Positions 37,053 to 49,097 of a stretch of 64,000 nucleotides of DNA are shown in pieces. The notes below the pieces were generated by a model. That model ran no database searches and was not told the DNA's origin. It saw only the letters and a list, made by a program, of their open reading frames with translations. The stretch is from Margaritifera margaritifera. Lineage: Eukaryota; Mollusca; Bivalvia; Unionida; Margaritiferidae. The position numbers and the translations under genes were made by a program. The stretch is from assembly GCA_029931535.1 (NCBI GenBank), contig JAQPZY010001695.1, positions 3,848,501-3,912,500 of the forward strand, read 5' to 3'. Position 1 is the first letter of the stretch. Every line of letters begins with the position of its first letter.

Positions 37053-37362
37053 TAGTTGGTCAGTGGCGGCGCGAGGGGGGGATGAGGGTTTGGGCAATTG
37101 CCTCCAAGCGCCAGGCGAGAAGGAGCGCCGTCGGGAGTTTTTTTATTTTTTTTTGCCAACCCCTCCCCCATCTCAGCCCCCGGTTTCAGGGCATAGATGG
37201 GAGCGGGGATTGGAGGTTGGCAACTGACATAAAAACTGTTCTCTGTGGCAAAGTTGGGGACGCCACTAAAGAACATTGCGCCCGGGCGCCTCAATTGTAG
37301 GACGCCATTAAAGAACATTACCCTCGGGCACCTCAAACCCTCGCGCCGCCACTGGAGTTGGT
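37053..37362. mobile_element. hAT-type MITE, 294 bp
   Basis: Terminal inverted repeats CAGTGGCGGCGCGAGGG at 37061 and mirrored at 37338-37354. The 8-bp flanks TAGTTGGT and GAGTTGGT differ at one base, fitting a hAT target duplication. GC-rich interior without ORF. It sits at the end of the Gypsy RT fragment. Confidence 0.75.
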
Positions 37363-38580
37363 CCCTCAACCTTTTCGATAATATCTAATTCCTCCAGGCG
37401 TTCGAGTTCTGCTTCTACCTTTATACGTATATGGAAGGGGATTCGTTGATTGGACTGCACTGTATGTTTTACTATTTCATCAGCATATATTTTTATTTGT
37501 ACACTTTTGATTCTACCGATGCCTTCAACTATGTCAGAGTATTCATCACACAATTTTTCTATTTTACTTTTTTCATTGCTTAGAGTGTTTACTGTTGATA
37601 CTATCTTCAGATCAACAGCCATTTGATATCATAGTAATGTGCCGTAATTTCCTCTTGTCACATAGAATGTTGCTAGCACAATAGCTGACTTCTATTCCAC
37701 TGAACTTTCAAACTTTCCAAGGATATATAATTTGTCATAAGGAAATATGCTGATCGATGCCTTTGTGAGCTTGGGCTGTTGTTTCAGGGACTTTAAAGTC
37801 ATTTCATTAATGACACTGATACTTGCTCCCGTGTCAACAAACATTTGTTTCTTTCAATCGTTTACAGTAGATGTGGTTTTGGGTTGTTTGTTGCTTGACT
37901 GTGACATCACGCAAAATATATATTCGTCATCGGAACTGGAGTCAAAACTATTTAGCTGATCTTATGTTTTCACAATTTTCTTTCCATTTACCTTCCTTGA
38001 TATGCACACGTTTGCAAAGTTGTTCTTTTTCTTGCATATGTTGCAGGTTTTCACTCTTGCAGAGCAGGTAGTCTCTTGTGGGTATGTACATCCACAACAT
38101 AATCTCTGTTGCTTGAGTGTCTCCGCCATGTCTTTTGCACTATATATTCCTTATTTTCGTGGTCTTTAGAATGTTTACGGTGGTGAGTGTTGTTGACTTT
38201 TCAATGCCACTGGCATGTTCCACTGAACTTTCTAGAGATCTCGCTACTTTTAGTAGTTCTGTTAGGTGAATTTCTGTTTCTCTTGGAGCACATCTTCTTA
38301 GCCACGAGGATGGAAGGCTTTGAATAATGTGAGACTTAATTTCATAGCCATAGTCAGCGATCTCACAGTTTGGACCCAATTTGTTTCAGGCGTGTATGAT
38401 ATGTATGGATTTTCTCTCAGTGTTCCTGCCTATCTTGCCGGAACATATATCTCTCATAATCTTTGTTTATCTTTGGTCAAAGAATTCATGAAGTGACTTC
38501 TTCGCTTTTTCGTCATTTTTCTCTGTTACCTGTGTCAGGTAGCACCTCGAATATGTCGTGAACTTTCTCTCCAACATAAT
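37363..38580 (-). pseudogene. decayed Ty3/Gypsy gag-protease-RT fragment
   Basis: On the minus strand, in order: gag-like sequence (38379-38200, IKSHIIQSLPSSWLRR), a damaged zinc knuckle near 38040 (CNICKKKNNFANVC, histidine replaced), a protease active site near 37830 (FVDTGASISVINEM), then the first part of reverse transcriptase (37622-37380, VEAELERLEELDIIEKVEGP). The RT breaks off where the hAT MITE sits. Different frames and stops show decay. Unlike the element at 27-30.9 kb, protease is followed directly by RT, the standard Gypsy order. No LTRs seen. Confidence 0.7.
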
Positions 38581-38727
38581 GGAGAAAAGGTACCCGTTTT
38601 ATCTTTGTGTCAGTTATGTTCATTCAAATAAGCAGATTCTCCAATCTATTTACCCGTTTCTTCTACCTTGTGTCGACGGCGCCATCTTCGTGCACTTTAA
38701 AAGATGGAAAGTGCGAGAGAGCTTGAT

Positions 38728-39702
38728 CCATGAGAAGAATCTGATTGGTACTACAAAAGGCAGAATTGAAGAAGAATCTGATTGGCACTATGAAAAGGCA
38801 GAATTGAAGAAGAATCTGATTGGCAATACGAAAGGCAGAATTGAAGAAGAATCTGATTGGCACTACAAAAAGGCAGAATTGAAGAAGAATCTGATTGGCA
38901 ATACGAAAGGCAGAATTGAAGAAGAATCTGATTGGCACTACAAAAGGCAGAATTGAAGAAGAATCTGATTGGCAATACGAAAGGCAGAATTGAAGAAGAA
39001 TCAGATTGGCAATACGAAAGGCAGAATTGAAGAAGAATCTGATTGGCACTACAAAAGGCAGAATTGAAGAAGAATCTGATTGGCAATACGAAAGGCAGAA
39101 TTGAAGAAGAATCTGATTGGCACTACAAAAAGGCAGAATTGAAGAAGAATCTGATTGGCAATACGAAAGGCAGAATTGAAGAAGAATCTGATTGGCACTA
39201 CAAAAAGGCAGAATTGAAGAAGAATCTGATTGGCAATACGAAAGGCAGAAATGAAGAAGAATCTGATTGGCACTACAAAAAGGCAGAATTGAAGAAGAAT
39301 CTGATTGGCAATACGAAAGGCAGAATTGAAGAAGAATCTGATTGGCACTACAAAAGGCAGAATTGAAGAAGAATCTGATTAGCAATACGAAAGGCAGAAT
39401 TGAAGAAGAATCTGATTGGCACTACAAAAAGGCAGAATTGAAGAAGAATCTGATTTGCAATACGAAAGGCAGAATTGAAGAAGAATCTGATTGGCACTAC
39501 AAAAAGGCAGAATTGTAGAAGAATCTGATTGGCACTACAAAAAGGCAGAATTGAAGAAGAATCTGATTGGCAATACAAAAGGCAGAATTGAAGAAGAATC
39601 TGATTGGCAATACAAAAGGCAGAATTGAAGAAGAATCTGATTGGCAATACAAAAGGCAGAATTGAAGAAGAATCTGATTGGCAATACGAAAGGCTGAATT
39701 GA
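38728..39702. repeat. 37/38-bp minisatellite, about 26 copies, dimeric
   Basis: Units contain GGCAGAATTGAAGAAGAATC and TGATTGGCAATACGAAA. Units ending ACTACAAAAA (38 bp) alternate with units ending ATACGAAA (37 bp) over much of the array, giving a 75-bp (25-codon) dimer. This keeps frames open on both strands (up to 240 residues), which I treat as an artefact. Confidence 0.95.
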
Positions 39703-40049
39703 AGAAGTACCTGTAATCCCCAGTACATGATTTTGAGTCAAATTACTTTCATCATTGTCGCCAGTTATTGTATCATGTGTAGGTATGCAAGAGGAAACAA
39801 AACACAACTTTTCTGGTTCTCCATTCTATTATTGACTAAAACTCTCTCTGATAGCAAGCATACATTTATAATATAATGGTACGTATAAAACTGATACTAT
39901 TGTTTGGATAAGAGCCATGGTTGGTAGGCAGCTGACAGACATAAAACATTAACGTCTACTCTAAAAAAGGACAGCTGAGAACTTGTTGCCAAAACAAATA
40001 ATTGCCTGTCAAAGTTTAGTTTGATATAAATGATTCTGGACACTACGGT

Positions 40050-40330
40050 TTTGTGATAAATAAAAGTTTAATTCAGTACACTGATCTAAGAATATTCAGA
40101 CATAGATGTCACTTAGAACACACTTAGTTACAGCCTGGGTTTGCGATAAGGAAATATGTATTGAATATCCACATTGAATACCACCATGGGGTTAGGGTTA
40201 AGATGTAAGAGTGCATGACAGATAATAAATGAATAAATGGATGTATGCTCATTCAGAAGAAAAAGAACAATTGCACCTCAGAAGTTTAAGTAGTGAAAGT
40301 AAATAATGTTTTGCATGAACTCTACTCAAG
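40050..40330. repeat. left end of segmental duplication, copy B
   Basis: Collinear with 14296-14580. No gene. Confidence 0.7.
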
Positions 40331-41560
40331 AGTTTACCCATTTCAAATGGTTTTATTGCCAACGAGAAAATGCAAGTGTTTACCCATTTCCAGTGGTTTT
40401 ATTGCCAGTATGAAAATGCAAGTGTTTACCCATTTCAAATGGTTTCATTGCCAACATGAATATGCAAGTGTTTACCCATTTCAAATGCTTTCATTGCCAA
40501 CATGAAAATGCAAGTGTTTACCCAAGTATTTACCCATTTCAGATGTTTTTATTTCCAACATGAAAATGCAAGTGTTTACACATTTCAAATGGTTTCATTC
40601 CCAACATGAAAATACAAGTGTTTACATTAAGTATATACCCATTTCAGATGTTTTCATTGCCAACATGAAAATGCAAGTGTTTACACATTTCAGATGCTTT
40701 CATTGCCAACATGAAAATAAGTGTTTACACATTTCAGATGTTTTTATTGCCAACATGAAAATGCAAGTGTTTACACATTTCAAATGGTTTCATTGCCAAC
40801 ATGAAAATACAAGTGTTTACCCATTTCAGATGCTTTCATTGCCAACATGAAAATACAAGTGTTTACCCAAGTATTTACCCATTTCAGATGTTTTTATTGC
40901 CAACATGAAAATGCAAGTGTTTACACATTTCAAATGGTTTCATTGCCAACATGAAAATACAAGTGTTTACCCAAGCAAATACCCATTTCAAATGGTTTTA
41001 TTGCCAACATGAAAATACAAGTGTTTACCCAAGCATATACCCATTTCAGATGTTTTTATTGCCAGCATGAAAATGCAAGTGTTTACCAATTTCAAATGGT
41101 TTCATTGCCAATATGAAAATACAAGTGTTTACACATTTCAAATGGTTTCATTGCCAACATGAAAATACAAGTGTTTACCCAAGAATATACCCATTTAAGG
41201 TGTTTTTATTGCCAGCATAAAAATGCAAGTGTTTACACATTTCAAATGGTTTCATTGCCAACATGAAAATACAAGTGTTTACCCAAGTATATACCCATTT
41301 CAGATGTTTTTATTGCCAACATGAAAATGCAAGTGTTTACCCATTTCAGATGTTTTTATTGCCAACATGAAAATGCAAGTGTTTACCCATTTCAAATGCT
41401 TTCATTGCCAACATGAAAATGCAAGTGTTTACCCAAGTATATACCCATTTCAGATGTTTTTATTGCCAGCATGAAAATACAAGTTTACCCATTTCAAATG
41501 GTTTTATTGCCAGCATGAAAATGCAAGTGTTTACTCATTTCAGATGGTTTTGTTTCCAGC
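40327..41560. repeat. 46-bp minisatellite, about 26 copies, with long variants
   Basis: Units contain AAATGCAAGTGTTTACCCAT and TTCAAATGGTTTTATTGCCA. Some units carry an extra CCAAGTATATA segment. The corresponding site in copy A (near 14575-14610) has one unit, so the array grew after the duplication. Confidence 0.95.
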
Positions 41561-41599
41561 ATGAACTATATATTTAAGAATTAAACGAGCAATACATTA

Positions 41600-42610
41600 T
41601 GCATGGCAATTGCATTTATTCGGTGGATAAGGTAGACTTTACGTTATTTTGAGATCTACCTGTTTGGGATAATTTGTACGGCCATTGATGAAAGTTGCGC
41701 TATCTTTCTAGATCATAGGTGTATCTTGAAGTGAGCATCACTAACTAGATATTAGTCATTAAAATGTAAAAGAAAATGTACTTACTGAAACAAAACAAAT
41801 CACCCAATAAATGTATTACAGCGCAGTAAAGGTTGATGACGAGAACTGGTTCAGCAGGGCGAGCACATCTGCTCTAATCAGGCTATTTTTAGAAACGGCC
41901 AATGTGGCAAGCTATTCGCAATAGAACGATACAGGTGTTAGTTCCTTTTAGAGATAGAAGTAAACTGATTTTAACGTCGAGGTATTGAAAATATACTGAC
42001 AACTGACCTAAAGAATGAAATAATGTTTTATGGATGAGACCTGGTAGGAAGCAAGTATAGATCCATTAAATACAATGTAAATAAATCAATAAAATAATAA
42101 ACAAATTTTTATTTTTTTTTACAAAACGTTTTATGACTGAAGTATGTAACAAAAATGTTTATGAAAAGAATGATAATTTGCGATATTAGTTTAGAATTAG
42201 GTAACCAACAGAAAACAAGTTTTAACATAGTAATACTCTGGTCTCTGTTCGATTTTACATAGATCATTATGTACCAGAAGTTCAAGTGAAAATATTATAA
42301 ACGAGGAACTTGAACGGTTACTTCATGTTCATTCTTAGTCATGACTCTTGCTACTGTCATATTCATTCTTAGTCATGACTCTTGCTACTGGACAACATCA
42401 TTTGCCGGAAGCATAATTTACAGAGAACTATTAAATCTTGCATTCCGACAGTTTGTTGAATCTTACCCTTTTATGGGAATGGTTTGAGCTAAATAAATGA
42501 GATTTTACTAAAACAAATTAGTTGCTTCATTTCTGTAACCAAATGAAACAGTACAAGGGTTATTAGGGATCTTCTTCTCAACGTTGTCGTCCTTGTTAGG
42601 GTTATTCTTC
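41600..42610. other. no gene seen; duplicated flank from 42050
   Basis: 41600-42050 has no recognisable feature. From 42050 the sequence matches copy A 17500 onwards. Confidence 0.5.
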
Positions 42611-43584
42611 TTTGTCTTGTTTTTCATGTCATTTTTTTTTCTTTCTTTTTAAGATGATGCCAATGGTGAAACTCTTGGCTTGCTTACTTTGCCAAACTGA
42701 TGACAATGAAATCATTAGTTCAGTGATGCTGATTTTCTTCAAGATAAGGCGGATTCCAGCTAATTTTATACATGATGGGCCGATTCCAACTGATTTTCTA
42801 CAAAATCATGGGTCGATTCCTGCTGATTTTAATGCAAGGTCGTGGCCGTACCAAACATCGGAATCACATGTTCAGTACAGGTTTTATTGTTTTATACAAC
42901 TCTTTTGGTGGAAATTATTCATAAATAATTCATTCATTTTATAATTAATTATGTAAGACTTATGGTCATACACTATTTGCTGTGTGAACACGTTTGCCAG
43001 AACCCACATGCAATACAGAATACATGCAATTTTGACAAAGTAAGAGAAAATCTTAGCATGGGCCTTAAACATCTACAGTGTATATTAGTACAAGAAAGAC
43101 CTAGAACGCAAGTAAAGTAACAAGGTGAATTTGCAGTTCCCTTTATTGAGTGAAAAGGTATGCCATCATCAGATTGGTACATAATTGAATTTTTATAAAC
43201 ATTTCCTTAAACTAAAGCGGGTTCATTTAATTTAATACTGTAAAAATCTGGATAATAAAGCGCATATGTAAAATAAAAAAAGCATTTACAAAAAATAAGT
43301 GCATATATGCGTGTAGAAAATGAAAGACGGGAAATTTGCTCTTCTACTGATTTTTCTAATCCTAATTAAATATTTTGAAGTAATTTTTTATCAGTTCGCC
43401 TTGTTCTGAATTTTTTTTATATTTCTGCTTGCTATCTTTCCTCTTTTGGTCAACCTATATTCATGTCCTATGTTGTTACATCTGGTCTACAATCATAAAT
43501 GTTGAAATTTCACAAATAGTTGTAACGGGAAAAATTCATTATAAATAAAACAGTGCACCAGGGCTCAAACTATGGTCAGAAAAA

Positions 43585-43712
43585 TTAGAGAAATTACATC
43601 TTCCTTCAGATACAAATAGGACAAGTGACTTCTCCCTCCAGATACAAATAGGACAAGTAACTTCTCCCTATAGATTCAAATAGAACAAGTGACTTCTCCT
43701 TCCAGATGCAAA
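43585..43712. repeat. ~32-bp tandem repeat, 3-4 copies
   Basis: Units contain ACAAGTGACTTCTCCCTCCA. A single unit exists in copy A near 18795. Confidence 0.8.
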
Positions 43713-44654
43713 GGGGAGAAATGAGAAAAAGTGAATTGTAAGTATAATTTTCGCTCACAAATGTATATTTATTGATGGAAAATATCAATATAGTCATTAC
43801 TATAGTCAGAATAAATATTTTTGCATGATCTACAGCATAATATTTTACCCATGTTTTGAAATGAAGATTAAAGTGCTGCACATTTATTTAATAATAATGT
43901 CTTGTTAAAAGAATGTGGTAAAATTACCTGTTCATGCGGATGGTGAAAAACTGAGGTAATCAAAGCAGTACGTACATATCTCCTATGAACAATTTTTAAA
44001 GGCAACATTTTCACAAGATCTTTGCAAATTATGAAAAAAAAATATTATAATTGTTTAATGTATTTATTTATTTATTCGCCAGTCAACGTGTCACTCAGTA
44101 CTTTCTTATGTGCATACTTCCGGAACCTGTTTAAACTGCTGATTGTAAACAAGAACTATTGTTGCCCTACTTGGAATACTTTGGAGTTTACTATGCAGAG
44201 AGCTTTGCAAATATCTGGCTTTTCCTGCGGAAGTTTCAGCACCTTGTCTTTTGGAATGAGACAATTAAAGTCTGTAGTAATATATTTAAATTAATCCCAT
44301 TTTGTCACGTCAACTTGTATCTTAAAACAATGTGTGCAATGTAATGAGTTAAGGTGGTAATTACAATTTCAGCAGAGCTTCAAATGAGACCAATTGCAGA
44401 TGACTGATATGAGGGTCTCTGTATGATACATGAGTCCCAGCTATGAATTTACTACAAAATTGGACTCTAGCAAAAATCTTCATTCGTGTTTTAAAACCTA
44501 GATAAGGTGCTTCAGCAATTTAGGATAGCGAATCAATGAGAAGCTGCTGTAGGGAGTGAAACGGGTACAACTCCAAGCATTATAAAGGCGACTTCTCGGC
44601 CAAAGGAGTGATTCTAGTCACTTTTCAGCCACTAGTTTGAGCCCCGGTGTATAC

Positions 44655-44972
44655 AACACTCACTCATTTCAAATGGAATAAAATAACGTGTACGCTTATT
44701 ATGCATACAATCTTCACTCATTTCCAATGGAATAAAATAACGTGTACGCTTATTATGCATATAATCTTCACTCATTTCCAATGGAATAAAATAACGTGTA
44801 CGCTTATTATGCATAGAATCTTCACTCATTTCCAATGGAATAAAATAACGTGTACGCTTATCATGTATAGAATCTTCACTCTTTTCCAATGGAACAAAAT
44901 AACGTGTACGCTTATTATGCATACAATCTTCACTCATTTCAAATGGAATAAAATAACGTGTACGCTTGCTAT
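44655..44972. repeat. 54-bp minisatellite, 6 copies
   Basis: Units contain CACTCATTTCCAATGGAATA and AAATAACGTGTACGCTTATT. The 54-bp period keeps frames open on both strands for about 100 residues; these are not genes. Copy A has one unit at about 19157-19197, interrupted by the TIR element. Confidence 0.95.
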
Positions 44973-45015
44973 ACAGATTCTTTAGTATAACAACAATATC
45001 ATTCGGTTCATTCCT

Positions 45016-45266
45016 TTAGTTACTTGATGGTGGCGGTATTGTGATCATACCCATGACATGTTGCTGAAGCCTTAACTCTGTAGTCATTTGGTTTGTGACA
45101 ATTGACATTGACCTGCAGTTGCCATGGAAACTAAAATGTCTTGCATTTGGAATGTATTTGATTGAGCAAGCACTGACTGCACTCCGACCAATATGCAGAT
45201 TTTTTTTGTAGATCCATGTTTTTGTCTCTGGATTGTAGCATTCTGCCACATCTGATGTTTTGTCAC
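45016..45266 (-). CDS. KLHL10: KLHL10-like gene B, exon 4 (terminal)
   Basis: Starts after acceptor TTTTTTCCAG in phase 1 and encodes the second half of Kelch repeat 6 and the tail. The stop is at 45016-45018, giving a C terminus 11 residues longer than in gene A (ending GMITIPPPSSN). The first ~55 residues are identical to gene A. Total protein 619 residues. Confidence 0.87.
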
Positions 45267-45936
45267 CTGGAAAAAAAGAATTATACATATAAAGTTTTAC
45301 ATTAGTATTTGTAAGATGTGAAATTCATGAAATAAGTTGAATGATATTATTTGCTAGGAGCAACTCACAGAGAGTGGCATATTGTATATTGTCATTTCAC
45401 TAATTTGATTTTTTCCACATTACATATGTGTAATAAAATAATGTTATCAGGTCTATTATCTTATACATTCAAAGGTCACTTGAAGGTCATTTCACTATTT
45501 TGTGGTTTATTTAATAATATCAGGGTTTTTCGCGATGCGATAAATAGAATCTAAGGTTATGTAAAGGGCAACAATTGTATATGGTACTGATTCAAGAACT
45601 AAGAAGTAGTCAGTTCTGAACAAGCTAGAATAAACTGGAATAATTAGCTTTACAACTTCTTAACATACATGGTTGACGGTGGACCATTTGTCAGCCTCAA
45701 TAGCTTTTCCACAACCATGATGTATGTTACCTTAACAACAGGGTTTAATGTTGCATGGTACATTGTGTTGATAATGGTTTTTTGTTTCAGTCGACATTTT
45801 TCTCTGGGCAAAAGTAAAAAGTAATACAATTTATTAACGAAAGAAATAAAAGCATTTGAGCAACGAAAGTTTCATGTCACATTTGCCTGTACAGTGTGAA
45901 CAATTTCATGCGGTAAAAGTCCATGTGCTATACCCC

Positions 45937-45958
45937 CCCCCCCTTTTTTTTTTTTTTA
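45937..45958. repeat. poly-C/poly-T tract
   Basis: Run of about 12 C followed by about 12 T in intron 3 of gene B. Confidence 0.8.
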
Positions 45959-46599
45959 TTCACAAAAAAGCTTCTCTGTTTAAGCACCGGTATTTCGAAA
46001 TAGCGACGGACAGTAGGGTATTGCGATTGCGCGCGGATTTACAAGTTGTCAAACATCGGGTTTGATATGAAAATATGCTGTACAGATAGCAGAAAATCCC
46101 TTCAACAGGCCGTAACTCAAGAGCCGTGAGAAATACCGGTAAGGCTCTAAAAAACGGTCGATATGTTCACTAATGTGTTGCAGACAAATATGTCTGCAAT
46201 AATTGTAATGTTTTATCAATAAGCGAAATTACACCACAAACCACCAACGTACCTTACAGGTTAGAAGGCTGATTTATCGGACAATACACCCAATATAAAT
46301 AGCTCTAGTTATTGTCATAGCTCGTCTAATATTCTTGTTCATAGTTTTAGTCAAGTAGAGTTAAATTTCTATTTATGTATGTATTTGTAATATCGTGATT
46401 ATGCCTTTTTACTTTCGGTTATGATAAACTATATATTATTCCTCTAGTTCAATAATAAACTATATATTGCTCTTCTAGGTTCATATTTAATTGATTTTGC
46501 ATTTGACTTCTCAACATTATTTAGTTCAAAATTTTAACACTACTGAACATTATCCTTTGGCGACCGCCTTGTTTGCCTAGTGGTTAAACCGATCCTGCT

Positions 46600-46800
46600 A
46601 GGTGGTCTTTGGTGTTTGACGGTACAGCAACACAAGTATTTTATTTAGTGCGGAGGCAATATGAGTAAGATGTCTTGTAAAGGACACATCACGGTAGCCG
46701 ACGGGGGCTGATTCGATGGTAGGATTCGAACCCGCATCCTTTTGGCCACGAGTCGGTACGCTAACCGCCGCGGCTTCTGCATCCATTAATCGCCTATTCG
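46600..46800 (-). mobile_element. tRNA-derived SINE in intron 3 of gene B
   Basis: On the minus strand a head with GGTTAGCGTACCGACTCG and box B GGGTTCGAATCC, then a body with GTGATGTGTCCTTTACAAGA and ATTGCCTCCGCACTAAATAA. The end of this body is the sequence amplified as the 87-bp minisatellite in gene A. It sits at the equivalent intron position in both copies, so the insertion predates the duplication. Confidence 0.65.
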
Positions 46801-47284
46801 ACATGCGGGAGGGCGCACCGGGCCTCTTCTACATCCCCGATATCCCATGGTGGTGGGGTGGAGGTGGGTGGGTCTGAATGCCACGAGAGATTGAGAAAGA
46901 GAGAGAGGATCTTACATTGGTGCTCATTTAAAGTGAAATTCTTTTGCGAACCTTGGCGAGCAAGATATTTAAATTATTTGATGAGTTTCATACATTTCTT
47001 TTTACTGAGCACAAACTGTAAGATTCTTATCACAAGACGAACAATTCTGATTTTATTTGACGAAACTGTAGCATAGTGTAGTGAATAACTGTGTACAATA
47101 CTCGAATACCTCGGCCATTACACCTTTACCTTCCATGACGTTATGACGCTATGACGTTATGGGGTTTAATTATACGTTTTACATGTAAAACAAATATTAT
47201 ATGGTATAATGACCTCAATAACAAAGTAACCATATGATAAAAAGATAGATGAATAGGAGGGGGGTGGGGCAAGAAATGGCTCAC

Positions 47285-47404
47285 CGTCATATCCACCCGT
47301 GACGTACAGTCCGTCGTCCATAACAACTGCAGCAAAGTTACTCCGACCCACGTTCATACTTGGGGCGCTGTACCATGTCTCCTTCCAAGGGTCGTACATC
47401 TCAA
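47285..47404 (-). CDS. KLHL10: KLHL10-like gene B, exon 3
   Basis: 120 nt, phase 1 at both ends, acceptor CACATTTCAG and donor G|GTGAGC. Encodes the end of Kelch repeat 5 (VEMYDPWKETWYSAPSMN) and the start of repeat 6. Residues VTGGYDG replace the AIGGYDG of gene A. Confidence 0.9.
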
Positions 47405-47762
47405 CTGAAATGTGCATGGAACGAGTGCCAAGCGTTTGCCTCAGAGCCCAGACAAATATTTAGTACACGATCTCTAGTTTCAACAATCTGTACCTTTTTG
47501 TTAACCAGAGTTTGAATTTTAGTTTTATACTAGTATGATGTTTGAGTTTTTGCGTTTCACATAAAGCTGCAAAAACAAAGTGGATTAAAAGTAATTACAA
47601 ATGAAAAAAAAGTAATGCCGCTGTCATGTCTAACTCAGCTCATTACTGCATATTATAAAATCTGCTCTCGATTCAGTCTTATAAAGTATTTTACTAGCCA
47701 GTCAAACTGCCAAACGTTTATTTCAACACATTCTTAAAATTAAAAATTGGCTTAATTTTATG

Positions 47763-47988
47763 ATGTTTACTATTCTGAGTTTGGGTTAGCCCATTGTTGA
47801 GGCTCATGGGGACTTGGCGCTATAAGTCCTGATAATAATATTAGGTATTCCGAGTTTGGGTTAGGCCCCCTGCTGAGGCTCATGGGGACTTTGAGTTATA
47901 AGTCCTGACAATGAAGTTAGGTATTCCGAATTTGGGTTAGGCCCCATGTTAAAACTCATGTGGACTTTGAGTTATAAGTCCTGATGAA
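47763..47988. repeat. ~80-bp minisatellite, 3 copies (gene B intron 2)
   Basis: Counterpart of 25195-25665, with GAGTTTGGGTTAGGCCCC and CTCATGGGGACTTTGAGTTA. Confidence 0.8.
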
Positions 47989-48439
47989 TTAACTCGTGAT
48001 TAAATCTGTATTCTTTATCTTATTTTGGAAAGGAGATTTTGACCAGCACTGGATTTTCTTTTCTCATTGATTTCTTTTATTATGGAGACTTTACAGGCAG
48101 CTGCTGCCGATTCATATATACCAGCATAGATTTGCAAGCAAAGAAGACACATACGTTTTGTATAATTACCATCTAGCTGCGACCCACACGTTTCTTTCTT
48201 TCTCTCCGTCTTAGTCATCGCACATTTTAACCTTCCATCTTCTCGACTGTCATTTATTTATTCGTGCATTACTCTTATTGGGTCACTCACTTGTATTTAT
48301 TATTTTTGTTTTACATTTTTTTTATTCATGTCTATTAATGTCACACACATCCGTTGTTCATCCTTTTCTTTCTTCCTCTCACTTTCTTTGTTATTGTTTT
48401 CTCTCTCCTTATAGGTGTTTTATTCATGCTCTTGCTCAT

Positions 48440-48870
48440 ACATTCATTCATTTATTGATACATACATACATTCATTTATTTATTGATACATACATACATT
48501 CATTTATTTATTGATACATACATACATTCATTTATTTATTGATACATACATACATTCATTCATACATTCATTCATATATTCATTCATATATTCATTCATA
48601 AATTCATTTATACATTCATTAATTCATACATTCATTCATGTACTCATTAAATAATTCATTCATTCATTCATACATTAATTCATACATTCATTCATTCATT
48701 CGTGCTTTTCTATTCATTTCACGCCTATACGTCATTCATTCATCTGTTCATTAATTCATTCATTCATATATGCGTTATTCATTCGTTTCATGCCCATCCG
48801 TATTTCAATCATTCATATATTCATTCATTTATTAATTTATGTCTTTCTTTCATTCGTTCATTCTTTCATT
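48440..48870. repeat. (TTCA)n-rich tract
   Basis: Long TTCA/TACA-type repeats with a recurring TTTATTTATTGATACATACA block, ending about 35 bp before exon 2 of gene B. Gene A has a much shorter tract at 31005-31135. Confidence 0.85.
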
Positions 48871-48905
48871 CGTTCATGCACTATTTCTTTCTTATATATA
48901 CCCAC

Positions 48906-49097
48906 CCGTATTCAGCCTGTTGGAACCATCATATCCTCCAACAGCGTACATTTGTCCCTGGAAGCAGACCAAGTTGACCCCACTTCTTCGAGTGGACATT
49001 GGGCTGAGTAATGTCCACTGGTCACTTTGGGGGTCGTAGGCCTCGGCTGAATTCAGACAGGCATGGCCATCAAAGCCGCCAACAACAAACAACTTCC
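48906..49097 (-). CDS. KLHL10: KLHL10-like gene B, exon 2
   Basis: 192 nt, phase 1 at both ends, acceptor TTTACACAG and donor G|GTGGGT. Encodes Kelch repeat 4 (KLFVVGGFDGHACLNS) and the start of repeat 5 (MYAVGGYDGSNRLNT). Same length as in gene A but the most divergent exon. Confidence 0.92.

Noticed and set aside
38663..39385. 240-residue minus-strand ORF and its neighbours
   Set aside because: Pure minisatellite translation kept open by the 75-bp dimer period.
44632..44985. Overlapping ~100-residue ORFs on both strands
   Set aside because: Artefact of the 54-bp minisatellite.
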